In this document: piece after piece, positions 17,113-31,330 of the stretch
How positions within the stretch are numbered: the first letter of the stretch is position 1
Layout: every line of letters starts with the position of its first letter
Source: Zeus faber
Taxonomy: Eukaryota; Chordata; Actinopteri; Zeiformes; Zeidae
Length of the DNA stretch: 64,000 bases
NCBI GenBank assembly: GCA_960531495.1
Contig: OY482851.1
Coordinates: 23,367,533-23,431,532, forward strand
Direction: 5' to 3'
Position numbers and translations under genes: made by a program
The notes under the pieces: generated by a model
What the model was told of the DNA's origin: nothing
Database searches by the model: none
Seen by the model: the letters and a program-made list of their open reading frames with translations, nothing else

Positions 17113-17323
17113 TTAAAGGTGCACTGTGTAGAATTCCGGAATTTACGGAATGGACTTGGCAGAAATAGAATATAATATTCGCAAGTATGTTTTAATTAAT
17201 GTATAGTCCCATGTAAATAAGAATTGTTGTGTTGGCGTTACCGTAGAAGGAGACGTTTTTATCTACGTAGGGAGCCGATACGCTATGTTGCTGTATGCTG
17301 AATTCTACACACTTCACCTTCAA
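17113..17323. mobile_element. MITE with 24-bp terminal inverted repeats
   Basis: The left end TTAAAGGTGCACTGTGTAG at 17113 and the reverse complement of the right end ending at 17323 (TTGAAGGTGAAGTGTGTAG) match at 20 or more of 24 positions. Both run into GAATTC. The 211-bp element has no coding capacity. AAGGTGCACTGTGTAG-type ends are widespread in fish genomes, as I recall, which fits a non-autonomous DNA transposon. A target-site duplication is not clear, so the superfamily stays open. Confidence 0.7.
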
Positions 17324-17339
17324 GCTAACCTTAATATAT

Positions 17340-17687
17340 TGTAACGCTGGGTGTAAGCTCCTGTTTATCTATTGTTGTCTTGCAAGGATTTATTTAGGGA
17401 GGTGTTCACCGCAGTAGGTGATTGGCCAGGAAGTTCTTCCGGGGTGGGATAAATGGGCTTAAGTGGAAGTGTGTCTGGGCGGAAGGAGGGAGCTGAGAGG
17501 GAGGAAGTCAGGTAGAGACGAGACACGAGGAGAACCACCCTGTTTCCTTTTGTTACGGGGGACACCTCAACCTCGGGTTAGCTGTTGCTGCGGCAAGGAA
17601 ATAAAACCGGACTCGGTTGAGCTATCGAATGCATCATCGTCTCCTCGCAGTTGGGCTCCATCCGTTCAGTTATCCTGCAACGCTACA
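17340..17687 (+). repeat. 5' LTR of the gypsy element
   Basis: 348 bp, starting TGTAACGCTGGG and ending CAACGCTACA. It contains AATAAA within GGAAATAAAACCGG. It matches the 3' copy at 21397-21744 along its whole length, by eye at roughly 85-90% identity. ATAT precedes it and also follows the 3' LTR, giving a likely 4-bp target duplication. Confidence 0.93.
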
Positions 17688-18651
17688 ATGGCGTCGGAAG
17701 TGTTGGAGTACCTGGAACCTCCGGTAGCTGGACGGCAACTATGGATGCGAGTGGAGTCCTGACCCCACCTCCGTTACGAGAACTGAAAGTGAGCGAGGTG
17801 TGTTCGGGTCAAACTTGGGGAGAAATGGAGATGCATTCAAGTCAAGTTCCAAAAAGGAAAACAGGGGTGCATTCAATCCAGGCAGACCTTCATCGCAGCC
17901 AGGTGGAGGAGGGTTCATTTCCTTATCAGGATCAGAGATCAGCCAGTGGATCCACACCGGAAATGGAGAGAGGAATGTTTAGACAGTGGCCGAAGGCAAG
18001 TTATACTGAGAAGGTTGAACAGCGCAAAAGTTCTGCCAAGCAAAAATGTGAGACTGTAATTCTTGCCGAGCAAACCTTTCGACACAACGTAGATAATGTT
18101 CTACCTCCAGATCGAAACAGGGCTGCAACATCCCTGGTTTAATCAACTTGCTTGTCTGCTAATGCTAACTGGGCTAGGGTACCACAGCTAGTTTTTCACA
18201 GCCCATTGTCTGAGGAAGCTAGCTACCAGGACGCTATGGTTTTGCAGAAAAGAGACTATTAACTTAGCTGCTGACCAAGCTAATTTTATGAGCCCTTCAG
18301 GGTGGAGCCATACTGCAATGACTCAAGCAACCCAGCCCAGGGTTCCAAGAGTTGATGTTGACTTAGCGACCAACCATGCTAATTCAATGAGCTCACAAGT
18401 GTCGGGACTTTCTCATGGATGGGGTTTGTAGTGCACAAGAGAGTTTTTGCCACCCCATGGCTCATCAGGTTAGCGGGACCCCCGACGATTCCCCTTACTC
18501 CAATCGCCTGCCCCCTCCAGTCTCCACTGCACTGCTGATCACTGCTTTCATACACGGCATCGCCGCAGCTATAGCTAGCACCTCCCGAGCCCCTGCAGCT
18601 GCAGGCGATCAGAGAAAAGACCAAGTAAAGGTGGGGAAGTTATGATGGGAG

Positions 18652-19158
18652 ATGTACTGGACCCAATTTCAGCTGATAGCCAGAACCAACCAATGGAACA
18701 AGACTGAGAGTGCAGTTCAGTTGGCTGCGGCTCTAGAAGGGGAGGCAAGAAGGGTTTTCCTAGATCTTTCAAAGATGGAGATGACGGATCCCCAAGATAT
18801 AGCATGGGCCATAGAAAGCCAATTTGGTGAGCCAACCAGTAAGTTGACTGCCAGGCGACTCTTCAACGACAGAACATGCAAGGAAGGAGAGAAACTGGGG
18901 GTCGAAGCAGCAACTACGCCACCTAGCTTGTAAAGCGTTTCTAGAGTTCAGTGAGGAGCAGAGGTTTATCCTAATAAAGGAGGCTTTCATCAGTGGGCCG
19001 ACACCTGACAAACTGCGGGAGCAGATCCGACTTAGCAACCCTCTAACTTGGGAAGGGGCTCTGGAGCATGCACACGGATTGGAGCAGATCTTTATGGAGG
19101 GTCGGAATACAAAAGCTTCCCAAACCTCACGCCTCCTACTCTCTACAACGGGACACAC
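18652..19158 (+). pseudogene. Gypsy gag remnant
   Basis: Gag-type capsid signature: FQLIARTNQW, then VQLAAALEGEARRV, then FNDRTCKEGEKL. The frame breaks near 18,905. It continues in a second frame with CKAFLEFSEEQRF, GPTPDKLREQIRL and LEHAHGLEQI, ending in a stop at about 19,160. A frame from 17,651 to 18,142 upstream may be the N-terminal part but has no recognisable motif. No zinc knuckle was seen. Confidence 0.75.
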
Positions 19159-19168
19159 CTAAATCCCG

Positions 19169-20020
19169 CTCGGCCTCCAAGCTTGCCTGATTGGAGAACT
19201 CGCGACTAACAATGCGGCTGTGAGAGATAATGCAATGTGTGGTACTTCACAAAATCTGCCAACCCAAGAGGAAACGGTCAAGTCAGTGCTGGAAAATAAT
19301 ATAGAGATGTTGTCCAAGACACAACAGCAGCGGCAGCTATGGGATTTGCTGTATGAGTTCCGGTCAGTTTTTGCCACTTCACCTTCCGACCTGGGCAGGA
19401 CCCACCTAATCCAGGATGAGATTGATACAGGCACAGCTCACCCCACTCGTCAGCGACCACGTTGTGTGCCGCTGAACAAGCAAGTGCCGCTGAACAGTGT
19501 GTGGCGGAGATGAGTGCTGCAGGGGTGATTGAACCGTCAAGCGGCTCACGGGTGTCACCAGTTGTAATGGTACCAAAGAAAGATACTACAGATTGGCAGT
19601 TTTTGTAACGACTTCAGACCAGTGAATGAGATGGTCAAAGAAGATATCCTCTGCCACGAGTCAATGATAGGTGCCATTTCGACAGAGTCCCTTTCTAAGA
19701 CAGCCTGCGCAACCGGCTGTGTACTGTGGCAATTCACAGTCATGCCGTTTGGGCTATGCAATGCCCTGGTCACATGGAGAAAGTGCTCACAGATGTTCCA
19801 TCACGACATACAGTAAACAAGTCAATCTTGATGATGTACTGATCAACGGTGCAGACTTCGTCGCAACCTCGTGGGTCCCGCGGATGGCTTTTTCTAAGAT
19901 CCAGCAGGCAGGGTTAAAATTGAACCCTGAGAAATGCAGACTTGTGTAAAGAGAACTAACCTTTCGGGGCACCAAAGTTAGTGGGATGAGCACGGAAGAG
20001 AAAAAGATTTAGTGTGGGTC
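19169..20020 (+). pseudogene. Gypsy pol (reverse transcriptase) remnant
   Basis: Pieces of a Ty3/gypsy reverse transcriptase lie in different frames: LWDLLYEFRSVFA with LGRTHLIQDEIDTG upstream; a VSPVVMVPKKD block near 19,555; an NDFRPVNEM block after a frame break near 19,610; MPFGLCNA near 19,743; and a degenerate catalytic segment in which a VNLDD-like string stands where aromatic-x-DD is expected, near 19,825. KIQQAGLKLNPEKC ends at about 19,950 with a stop. Known gypsy pol continues to RNase H and integrase; neither is present. Not functional. Confidence 0.8.
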
Positions 20021-20101
20021 CATGCACCTAAACACACCAAGGGGAAGTGACCGAAACTGAATTGGACCCTGCCAGATCATAGAAGAATGAATGAAGAACT
20101 A

Positions 20102-20135
20102 CAACACACAAACACACACACACACAGACACACAC
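20102..20135. repeat. (CA)n microsatellite inside the gypsy element
   Basis: Short CA array with AACA and GACA interruptions. Confidence 0.8.
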
Positions 20136-21396
20136 CGTGTAATACACGTGACCCCTAAGCCCCCTACAAAGCAACGAGCCATCCGAACTACAATCAGGGG
20201 CGCTGGTCTACTATGGCTTTTCGGACGTCTCCTGTAGAGGGGGCCCAATAGTGCCAGGGAGACCACGGCGTTCTTCTGGCCGACAGCAGATTGAGGTTCA
20301 AGTCACACCCAGAGTTTCTGTCAGAAAAAATTGCTGCAGGTCAAGGTGTGCTGGAAGATTTCAATTTCCCGAACAAATGGGAGACATTCCACTCAAATGT
20401 TATCTGTATCTATTGAGTTTAAAAACAATTGGGAAGCAGGCTATACAAAGAATGAAATCATGAATGCATTTTTTTCTTGAATATTCAAAATAAAAGAATT
20501 CCCGTCTGTTAACGGCAGATTAAAAATTACTAAATAAATATTACGATTTGAAATAAAATTATTACCGTTTGATCAATAAGTAACAAGTGCAGCTGCTTTA
20601 ATTAACATTTTACTCAAATACAATTTTGATAAAAAGTAAAAACTAAATAAACATGGCAAGTAGACCTAAATAAATCCTAAAGTTTGTGGTGTTGCACATC
20701 TTGTCGACATATTTTACACAATGGATATTTAACGCTGCATTGGGTCAGGTAAATAAAACCAAAAAAAACCTCCAAACTATGGATGTATGTGTCATTTTTG
20801 TCACATTACATCATCTTTCGGCTTCTCCGAGTTCTGGACGCTGTGCTCTGTCGCTGCTCCGTGTGCGTGTTTACAGGCGCACCCTGTTCAGGTGGGAGGC
20901 GGTGGGGCTTTTTTCTGTGTCGACTAACATGGTTGGTTAGAGATGACAGGTCAGCTTTAGATCATCCAAACTGATTGACTTTCCGTTGCAACTTGCCAAA
21001 CGCGGAAGTGAACAGATCTGCAGATTTATTTCTTTAACCTAAATGATCGGGTCTATTTTATTTCGACAGAGAGGAAAAAAAACATTGTGACAATCATCGT
21101 TATCGTTTCATCACCCAGTACAAATTAGAATTGTGCTTAGAGGCAATTATTTTCACCGGACATTATGAGAGCTTAAAATATGTCGGACTTGAACAGATTT
21201 TCCTGGTCAAAAACCGGTAATTACCGGATAACGGACACTCTGGTCACACCGCTTGGAGCAGTTGTCCCAACACAGAAATTTGCGGAAGTGAGATTGAGGG
21301 GGATTCCTCGACCCAGAAGACAGCATAGGCTTCCCCAGCGTTATCTGGACTGAAGTTAGCCCCTCGGGACGAGAGGATTTTGGAAAGGGGGGGCAG

Positions 21397-21744
21397 TGTA
21401 ACGCTGGGTATAAGTTCCTGTTTATCTTTTGTTGTTTTGAAATGTTTTATTGAGGGAGGTGTTCACCATAGTGGGTAATTGGCCAGGAAATTCTTCCAGG
21501 GCGGGATAATTGGGGTTAAATGGAAGTGTGTCTGGGTGTAAGGAGAGAGAGGAGAGGGAGGGAGTCAGGTAGAGACCGGACACAAGGAGAACCACCCTGT
21601 TTCATTTTGTCACCGGGGACACCTCAACCTCGGGTTAGCTGTTGCTGCGGCAAGGAAATAAAACCGGGCTCCATTTAGCTATCGAATGCATCATCGTCTC
21701 CTCGCCGTTCTTCTCCACCCGTTCAGTTACCCCGCAACGCTACA
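21397..21744 (+). repeat. 3' LTR of the gypsy element
   Basis: 348 bp, TGTAACGCTGGG to CAACGCTACA, the same length as the 5' copy. Preceded by a polypurine tract and followed by ATAT. Confidence 0.93.
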
Positions 21745-21774
21745 ATATACTTAAGCAAACATGGCAGTTTGCGA

Positions 21775-21851
21775 CAACTTGTCTCAGTGATTTTGGGGTC
21801 CTGTAAGTTATTACATGTGACAACTTGCCCCAAAATCACTGAGACAAGTTG
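21775..21851. repeat. Perfect 24-bp inverted repeat with 29-nt spacer
   Basis: The arm at 21775-21798 (CAACTTGTCTCAGTGATTTT plus GGGG) is the exact reverse complement of 21828-21851. It begins 30 bp beyond the 3' LTR. Function unknown; it could be the tip of an older palindromic element interrupted by the LTR insertion. Confidence 0.9.
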
Positions 21852-22579
21852 CCATTATAGTCTGCTTGTCAACCATTGTCATATGTCATTTTGAATTTTG
21901 TGAGGGTGTTTTTAAAGACAGAAAGAATTCACGGAAGGGAGAAGAGGAAGTCAGGAACCATGGCAGAAAAACAGAAAATGTCAGCACAACGCCTGACATG
22001 ATGCTAAGGGCAGTGAGGCAGGTGAAGTTGGCAATTAAATCAATCAAGAGTACAGCCAAGGGTTACAACATTAAGTACCGTACACCGCAGCTGAAATAGA
22101 AAGACAGACAGTCATCCTAACTATGGTGGTTGGGTATAAATCTCCACGGCAGGTTTTTAGCCCAGACCTGGAGCTGCAGCTTGAGCGCTACATGAGATAT
22201 TATGAGATCAGCTGATGTCTATTTTGGAGTGTCAAGGCTTTCTTTGACAATCTGGAGAAGGTGTTGGGCTACAGTCACCAGACGTCCCGGTTTGTCCGGG
22301 ACTGTCCCGGTTTTCAAGCGGTGTGTTCTGAGTCCCAACAGATATCTGTAAAACACTCAAAAATGGTTTTCAACATTCACTACCAAATTGTCCCTGTTTT
22401 CAGCACAATGACAATAATAATACTAGTATTATACTTGTTTTCAGCACTTACATATACTATATACTGTATACAGGCAAGCAGAAGAGAGTGTGCATGAGGA
22501 GAGTCCCATAAGATCCCACCGGAGAAGTGGCCGTCGTCATCTACACGTCCACTCGCTTGCTGGGAATTGTGTGCTTTCA

Positions 22580-22580
22580 G

Positions 22581-22617
<37 letters not shown>
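22580..22617. repeat. (GT)n microsatellite
   Basis: About 18 GT units. Confidence 0.9.
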
Positions 22618-22618
<1 letters not shown>

Positions 22619-22877
22619 ATGTAGGGCTAGCGCTTCCTATAGGTGAATCCGCTGCGCCTCCCTGTGCCTAACTTATTGAATGAAACCAAAACAACGTGCA
22701 TAACAGGGGACGCTTATCAGTCACTCTTTTACTCAGTGAAAGCAGCAGTAATATCTAGAGCCCCCCCCCCCCGTGTGTTTTTCAGAAGATGCACAAGCTT
22801 ACAAAGACCATCGGTCACTCAGACACTACCTTTGGGAACAAAGAGTACATAGCTGCAGACAAAATGGCGGACCTTGG

Positions 22878-22920
22878 CAAGAGGCACCTCCGCAGGTTGA
22901 CAGGAAATCATGTGACCTCA
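22878..22920 (+). repeat. 43-bp inverted repeat, left copy
   Basis: Its reverse complement matches 25168-25210 at 41 of 43 positions. The word CAAGAGGCACCTCCGCAGG marks it. Similarity stops abruptly at both ends. Confidence 0.85.
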
Positions 22921-24212
22921 GCCGCTTTTTTGAGAAGGGTCCAGCTGTGGCCTTGCAGACCCTACAAAAAACACCACGACCCCTTGCAAACCAAGGCAGC
23001 AATTTTAGCAACTATTAAGCAAATAAACAAGCAAAACCTATACCGTTTTCACACCAAAATTAGCGGGTTTAACCGGGCGATTGACACCTTTCCTATTGCC
23101 AGGAGAAATGACCTTTTTTTCCTGGTGCTTTCACGTTTGACGTCACGAACACGTCAGAAAAGGGCCATGTCATGGTTCCAGTGTGATTGGGACTAAAACA
23201 GTAGAGCAGACAGCAATTTAAACAAACAAGGACATAAAACTTTAAAACTTGAAAAGGAGGATTCTGAGCCGTTCAAAAGAACATTACAGTACAAGCAGCA
23301 TGGAACACCGGTCCTTGAGCGGCGGGGAGCGGGGACCAGCTTTGGGCGATGCAGGAGTGGCTCGGAGCCCGGTGGGGAGCGGTCGGAATCTCCGCTGTGC
23401 CGCCCGCGGTGCGATCCCCACACTCAAAACATTTCATGATCCACCATGCGAATATAGTCAAACTTCTGATTTTGATTTTGGATTCTAAATGGGATATGAA
23501 ATGATGGAATGAGGTACGGATATTGCTGTCTATTTATGCACCGGTAAAGGGGCCAAAATGAGTGGGTCGAGCTGGGTGTCCTGTTCACATCGCAGGAGGT
23601 GGAGCCGATTAGAACACAATTTATAATGTGAATAATTAAATAACTTTTGCAAACTTCACATCATTAAAGTATCATACATGCATTTAACATAGGCCTACTA
23701 TAACTTGAAATTTGTCTCATTTCTGAATCTCATAGCAGTGTACAGTATGCAGTTTGGTATGTTATTGATATGGGCTGAACACCCCTCCACAATGACTTTA
23801 ATTAATAACTAAATAAAAGATAAATGATCCACATTTATTATTTTATTTTATTTTATTTCTGATGAGTCACCAGCACCAGCGCAGAAAAGCCTTTTCTGGA
23901 ATCTTCATGCACTCTGTGAACGTTTCCTTACTTTCCCCACAGGTGTCAAGGCTCAAGATCCTGTTCTTGTTGAGGATGATCCATATTTATTTTTGAATTA
24001 AACATTCAAATTCACGCGTCAACAACTGTACTAAGCATTGTTCCAGTCAACTGGACAGTTGCTAGGTGCCCATCTCATCAGCGAGCCAACGAGACACCCT
24101 CGTCGTGAACTGTGCTCCGCAGTGCGTCTCCTTGCTCCAATTAAGGGGAAGAGTGTTCCCATTATGTACTGTGTTTTGTTTAGGAAATGGAGCGGCATGG
24201 GGATGCACAGCG

Positions 24213-24217
<5 letters not shown>

Positions 24218-24257
<40 letters not shown>
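24218..24257. repeat. (GA)n microsatellite
   Basis: About 20 GA units. Confidence 0.93.
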
Positions 24258-24259
<2 letters not shown>

Positions 24260-25167
24260 CCCCAAAACACCAGAAATTAATAAATTGAGGTATTAGGTAA
24301 AAAAAGGTTGAGGTATTAGGTATACCAAATGGAATTAGTAACACAAGGAATTAAAGTGGGAACCCTCTTTGAGGTGAGATAGGAAAGAGTTATAAAAGCA
24401 ATAATAAACATAATAAGTAATAATAAACATAACCATCTTTGGTAAATGTGGAAAACACCCATGAGAACCCTGCAATCCATCCATCTAGGTATGTACATGT
24501 GTATCGAAGAATATGCTTATATTAATATTAAATATTAATATAAGGAAATGTTAAATAAGGAAATGTTGTTAATTATACTCATTTTTAACTGTGTTTTAAT
24601 AGCTCAATCCCATGCCAGCTGAGCCAGCTATATTTTTTGTCAAATCGGTAATACATCAACCTAAATAATATATATTAATTTATATAAAGCTATAAGATGT
24701 TCGTTGACCATATTTTGTCAATTTGGTATTCTCAACAACTCGTTTCTTTTTCTAGTTCAACAGTCCCCATGCGCTCCCTCAGGCTCCGACAAATCTTTAC
24801 TCAGGTTCGTTGTTCCACCTGACAGCAGAAACAGCAGCATCTCTCTTTCTCTTTGCGGTGTTTGTTTATAAAAAAAAGTTAATAAATAATAAATGAATTA
24901 CATCTAAACATTACATAAAACATTTAAACTAATGGGCGACCTTTTAATGACTTATTGAATTTACTTTATGGTGGCCCATTTTTTCTTCTGTACTAATTGC
25001 AAACTTAAAATTTAAAATATCGTATAAAGCCTTTAAGAAAGTCACTTGACATTTAAAATGTATTTCTGATTGATTAACTTATAGTATAGTAGTATATATA
25101 GCCTATATATTTTTTAATCTGTGTGCTACTTCACGGGTAAACAACGTCAAGAAGACCAACACGCTGC

Positions 25168-25210
25168 TGAGGTCACCTGATTTCCTGTCACCCTGCGGAG
25201 GTGCCTCTTG
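25168..25210 (-). repeat. 43-bp inverted repeat, right copy
   Basis: Inverted near-identical copy of 22878-22920, 2.25 kb away. Confidence 0.85.
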
Positions 25211-27114
25211 CGGAGGAGCCGCAATTATGCCTGCATCCAGGTCCCTCTCTTGGGAAATGCAAATGTAATAATATTCTTTTTTTGTCCTTTGTGTTTTCTT
25301 TTACTCGCTCAAATATGAATATGCATGACCTCCCTGAGAGGGGAAGAGGAGCGTGAAATGAGACAAAATTTGAAAGGCGGTGTTGACCTCAGCCTTTTTT
25401 TTTTTTCTTTAGTTCAAACGTACGTTTTTAAATGAACATCTGGAAATCTGTTTCACAGTAATAAACAATATTACACAAAGTCTTTAAGGAAATTTGAGTC
25501 CAAAGAGGAAAAGCAAGTGGTCGGGGAATTACAACTCGAGTACGCTGTACTGTTTAACACTTTCCATTCAAAGACACCTCAGTTCACGAGAGGATTTGTA
25601 AAAAAATTATAAATAATAAAAAGAGCCAACGAGGACAATGGGGGGGGGGGAAACTCTCTTTTGAAAGCGTGAAAACTCTTTCTTTAAAAGCTCCTTTTTT
25701 GTTCATACTTCACTGACTCGACTTCTCCGAATGGTTTTGGAGCTGACCGAGTGGAACACACCAATCTGAGACTGGTTGATTGTTTTTAGAAGGCGTTAAT
25801 TGAAGTTTGGTTAATAGTGTTTTGGTGGGGTTGGCGAAGAAAGGAAGAAAAGATTGATAGAAAGAATGGAAAGAAAAAAGAGCCAAGAGTTGGTTTTCTC
25901 ATCTCCGGTGTGGCTGTCGTCCAGTTAAATTTGCCGGGAGGAATCCCTCCTAAAAACAAATGGCGGGTTCGGAATTCTCCGATAGACTTTTGCTCCGGCA
26001 GATCCTTGCCACCCTTGATGTTTAGATTTATTGTAATAGCAGAGACACTACAATAGGTTTAAAGGGTTAAATTGAGAGGAAATAACACTTGACTCCTGCG
26101 AGTCTGGGTAATGTAATGAGGAGCAGGAGCGCGGGAGTGATTTGTGCGATGAAGTGGCACTGCTCGCCGGGTTTGGACGCGGCGCTCCCACTGCAAATGA
26201 CCATATTTTGAAAAGGTAACAGTAAAAAAACAGCAGTGGTGAGGAAATGAGATTGGAGCTAAAGAGATTTTTATCACCCTTCCCCGCTATAACTTATTGT
26301 GCCTTTCTGGGAATCGCCGGTATGCGGATTCCGTGGTGGAAAGGAACACAAATTTGTATACCCGATACCTCGAGGGGAAAAAAAAGAGAGAATAAAAGAA
26401 AGCCCCCCCAGCCGAGGACCTTAAACCCGATAAGAAATGTAAATGAAAATGTCACGGCTGCCAGTGCAGTTTGAGAGATCTATCCTTCACAGGGTGTTTA
26501 CAGAAAGAATTGAGGAAGAATTGCTTTTAAACGTTTGGAGCGGAAATCTCTCACAGGTCGAGGTATTTTTGGGGCTGTATCTTCTCCTAGGAGTGCCTGG
26601 GAGTGAGACACCTTGTATAAATATTTAATTTCATATGCTCCTTAACACATTTATCGAAGGTCACAGGCCTCCGAAAATGCGCTTGTGTTATTTTCGACCA
26701 GACAAGATGCTGCGTGTTTTCCACACTTTCTGCCCAAAGTGAGAGGCGTACCTCATCAGCAGTCTCTCCCTTGTTGAAATGCAGTCACAATCAAAAGACA
26801 GAAGAAGAGAATTGCCTCCGCCGGTCACGATGTGACAAATCAAACAGTAATTACAATATTTTCCAAAAATAAGGTAAACAAGACATTGCTGCCTGAGCTC
26901 ACAGTTCCTCCAATTGGTCCTCTAAAAATGGAATATCCTGGGCGAAGATAATGTGGATACTGAAAAATCTGTTGGTTCTGGGCCGCTATGCCTGGCTTGG
27001 GGCTAAAGAAATCCTGAGTCATATTAAGAACGTGAATTATAGAAAGCACAGGAGCATAAATCTGTCCTATTACCGCAGTCAGACATTTTATACTTAGTAT
27101 TTTATAGTCCACGT

Positions 27115-27265
27115 TATTATTATTATTATTAGTAGTAGTAGTAGTATTATTATTATTATTAGTATTATTATTTAGGCATAATAATCACAATCATAATAAT
27201 CATAATGATAATAATAATAGTAATAGTAATTATAATACTATTATAACAGTATTATTATAATAGTA
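27115..27265. repeat. Imperfect ATT/AGT/TAA trinucleotide tract
   Basis: Runs of ATT, AGT and TAATAG units on both sides of a short unique piece. Low complexity. Confidence 0.8.
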
Positions 27266-28398
27266 TTATAATAGCACTGTCTGTGATTCATATAGTAGAT
27301 ATATGAATTAGCATATTTTACATGAAGGGGTCCAGACCCTCAATCCTTTCCTTGAATAAAACATGCTGAAACGTCTCCTTGAACCCTTTAATTTACTGGC
27401 CAAGGCCAAGGTGGCTGACATTTCCCAAATACCACACACACCTTGACCTGTAGCCCACATGGCCCCCAGCAGCATGAATCCTTCAGAGCAAAAATGTAAT
27501 GCTTCTTAATCTTTTGGGACGCAGGAACGGCCGTAGCATGTTGTTTCAAATCTCTCCCAGATAATCACCCAGAATAGGTCTGAGGTCTGACATGAATCCC
27601 TCGGTTTTAATGGTGACACAGAGCACACACAGGGAAATATAAGATATAGCTCATGTCTGTTGAGGGTGCTGACTTAATTCTGCCAAAGCCGTAGCCGTAG
27701 CCAAATCCTGTTCTTTTTTTTTTTACAATAATAAAACATATATATTTAGAGATTAAAATAATTCATAACATCAATTACACAATACCATATCATCAACACA
27801 TCAACGTTTGACATTGTAGTTGTATTTAATTACTCGTTTTCACAGATTGCGTAGATGCTTAGTACCCATGTTATGACTTTACCCAAACAATTCATAATCA
27901 TAATGGGATGAATAATAAATTGAAAAGTATGTACTGTATGCAAAATTTACATATTCCATTTGACAGAATAAGGTCTTAAATTGACCCGACTTGGAATTTT
28001 TACATACAAAAAAAGGTTGTCCTGAGATTGGGTGCGAGAGTCGAAAAAACACATCTGAAGACTTCTCCTGGAGGAACTGAAGTAGAATGCTTTCATGAAT
28101 TATGTAAATATATCAGAATAAAATCCCATTCGAATAGAATAAGGTCATGCAAGGTATTTCAGGACGGTCTGCTCACTGTCGACTTCCCCACCAGCCCATT
28201 GTTGCACTTTCTGGAGCGCTGCTCCTTTTGAAAGCTGCATTATCGGGTGAATTTTAAGTCGTTTTCATTGACACATCAGTGAGAATAAGATGCCAGAGCT
28301 CCACGACTCCAACTCCCCAAACTAACCCACGCCCCCACGCACACAGCCATCCATATAAAGGCACACAGACACAGACGTCTACGCATGTGCATGCACGC

Positions 28399-28438
28399 AC
28401 ACACACACACGCACACATACACACACACACACACACAC
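28399..28438. repeat. (CA)n microsatellite
   Basis: CA array with CG and CATA interruptions, just past the probable 3' end of the minus-strand LRRTM gene. Confidence 0.88.
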
Positions 28439-28566
28439 TTTAATTCTGTAATTGCTTTACAAGGTACGTCTTAAAAAACAAGAGCATGTAAAGCAGGTTA
28501 TTTTTCCATTTCCATTTCTCCAGCGCTATCATTTGACATGGTCAATCTCTACGTTGTAGACATTTT

Positions 28567-28572
28567 TTTATT
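28567..28572 (-). promoter_or_regulatory. Candidate polyadenylation signal of the minus-strand LRRTM gene
   Basis: AATAAA on the minus strand about 220 bp beyond the stop codon; an overlapping second copy lies at 28572-28577. Position only. Confidence 0.45.
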
Positions 28573-28792
28573 TTATTTTTTTCAGAGGAGATGTTGTAAG
28601 ATCAAAACTGTTGTTCTGTAAGACCACGTAGAACCCAGTCAGGATTGTTGTTAGCTCTCTCCTCAAACACACCGCTCCATTTCAAGATGTATGATGTACA
28701 CATGCATTTCTTTTACACTGTACAAACCCATTGGCGTCGAACTTGCAATGGCACTTTTAAAAAGAAAATCACTTTTCCATGGATTCGGAAGC

Positions 28793-30858
<2,066 letters not shown>

Positions 30859-31248
30859 GGCCAGTGAAGGAAAGAGAGATCCTGTGGGATGAATTTCTGT
30901 CCAACACATCCAACTGTTTTACGTGACGAAGTCGCAATTTAGGCACCGTCCCGATCCGGACGATGAGCGTCGCTTGTGTGTGTCATCGCGGAGCAGAGAC
31001 GATGCGATCCAAGTTTACACAGCGAGTGGCGGGGGGGGGGAGATAAAGAGGATAAAAAAAACAAAACCTCCGCACTTCATCCTTCTTCACCGCCAGACGC
31101 GGGGAGTTTTGCAGCCCGCTGCAGCCGCAATAATCAGTTTGAGCGCAAGTGAGAGGAGGAGGAGGAGGAGGAGAGACTGCGCTCCTCATCACTCCATGCA
31201 ACCCTCCCCCCTCTCTCTCCCCATCGCTTTCTCTATCTATATCTGACT

Positions 31249-31289
<41 letters not shown>

Positions 31290-31330
31290 CCCCCCCTTCT
31301 CTCTGCACACTCAAGGACTGGGATTACAGA
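30859..31330 (-). promoter_or_regulatory. Probable 5' UTR and promoter region of the minus-strand LRRTM gene
   Basis: The sequence upstream of the mini-exon is moderately GC-rich with a run of G at about 31,031, a (GGA)n tract near 31,155-31,173 and a CT tract at 31,256-31,283, which reads GA-rich on the gene strand. No clear TATA box was picked. Inferred from position. Confidence 0.4.
31256..31283. repeat. (CT)n microsatellite
   Basis: About 14 CT units about 400 bp upstream of the LRRTM mini-exon. Confidence 0.88.

Larger units (their letters stand above)
17340..21744 (+). mobile_element. Ty3/gypsy-like LTR retrotransposon, degenerate
   Basis: A 4.4-kb element: 348-bp LTRs at both ends, a candidate primer-binding site beginning TGGCGTCGGAAG right after the 5' LTR, gag- and pol-like remnants, and a purine-rich tract (GGAAAGGGGGGGCAG) just before the 3' LTR. 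Frames are broken in several places, and no RNase H or integrase was recognised. The interval 20.05-21.3 kb looks non-coding. Divergence between the LTRs indicates an old insertion that cannot move by itself. It landed 16 bp beyond the MITE. Confidence 0.9.
21852..28566. other. Non-coding stretch, no gene recognised
   Basis: Contains a fragment with repeated CCCGG-rich words near 22,280-22,400 that resembles the end of a dispersed repeat, a GT array, a poly-C run, a GA array, a 43-bp inverted pair (22878 and 25168) and imperfect ATT/TAA arrays around 27,115-27,260. A 135-aa frame at 22,789-23,196 has no recognisable domain. No exon is supportable. Confidence 0.5.

Noticed and set aside
22789-23196. 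135-aa plus-strand frame
   Set aside because: No recognised domain; it overlaps the 43-bp inverted repeat and sequence resembling a dispersed repeat.
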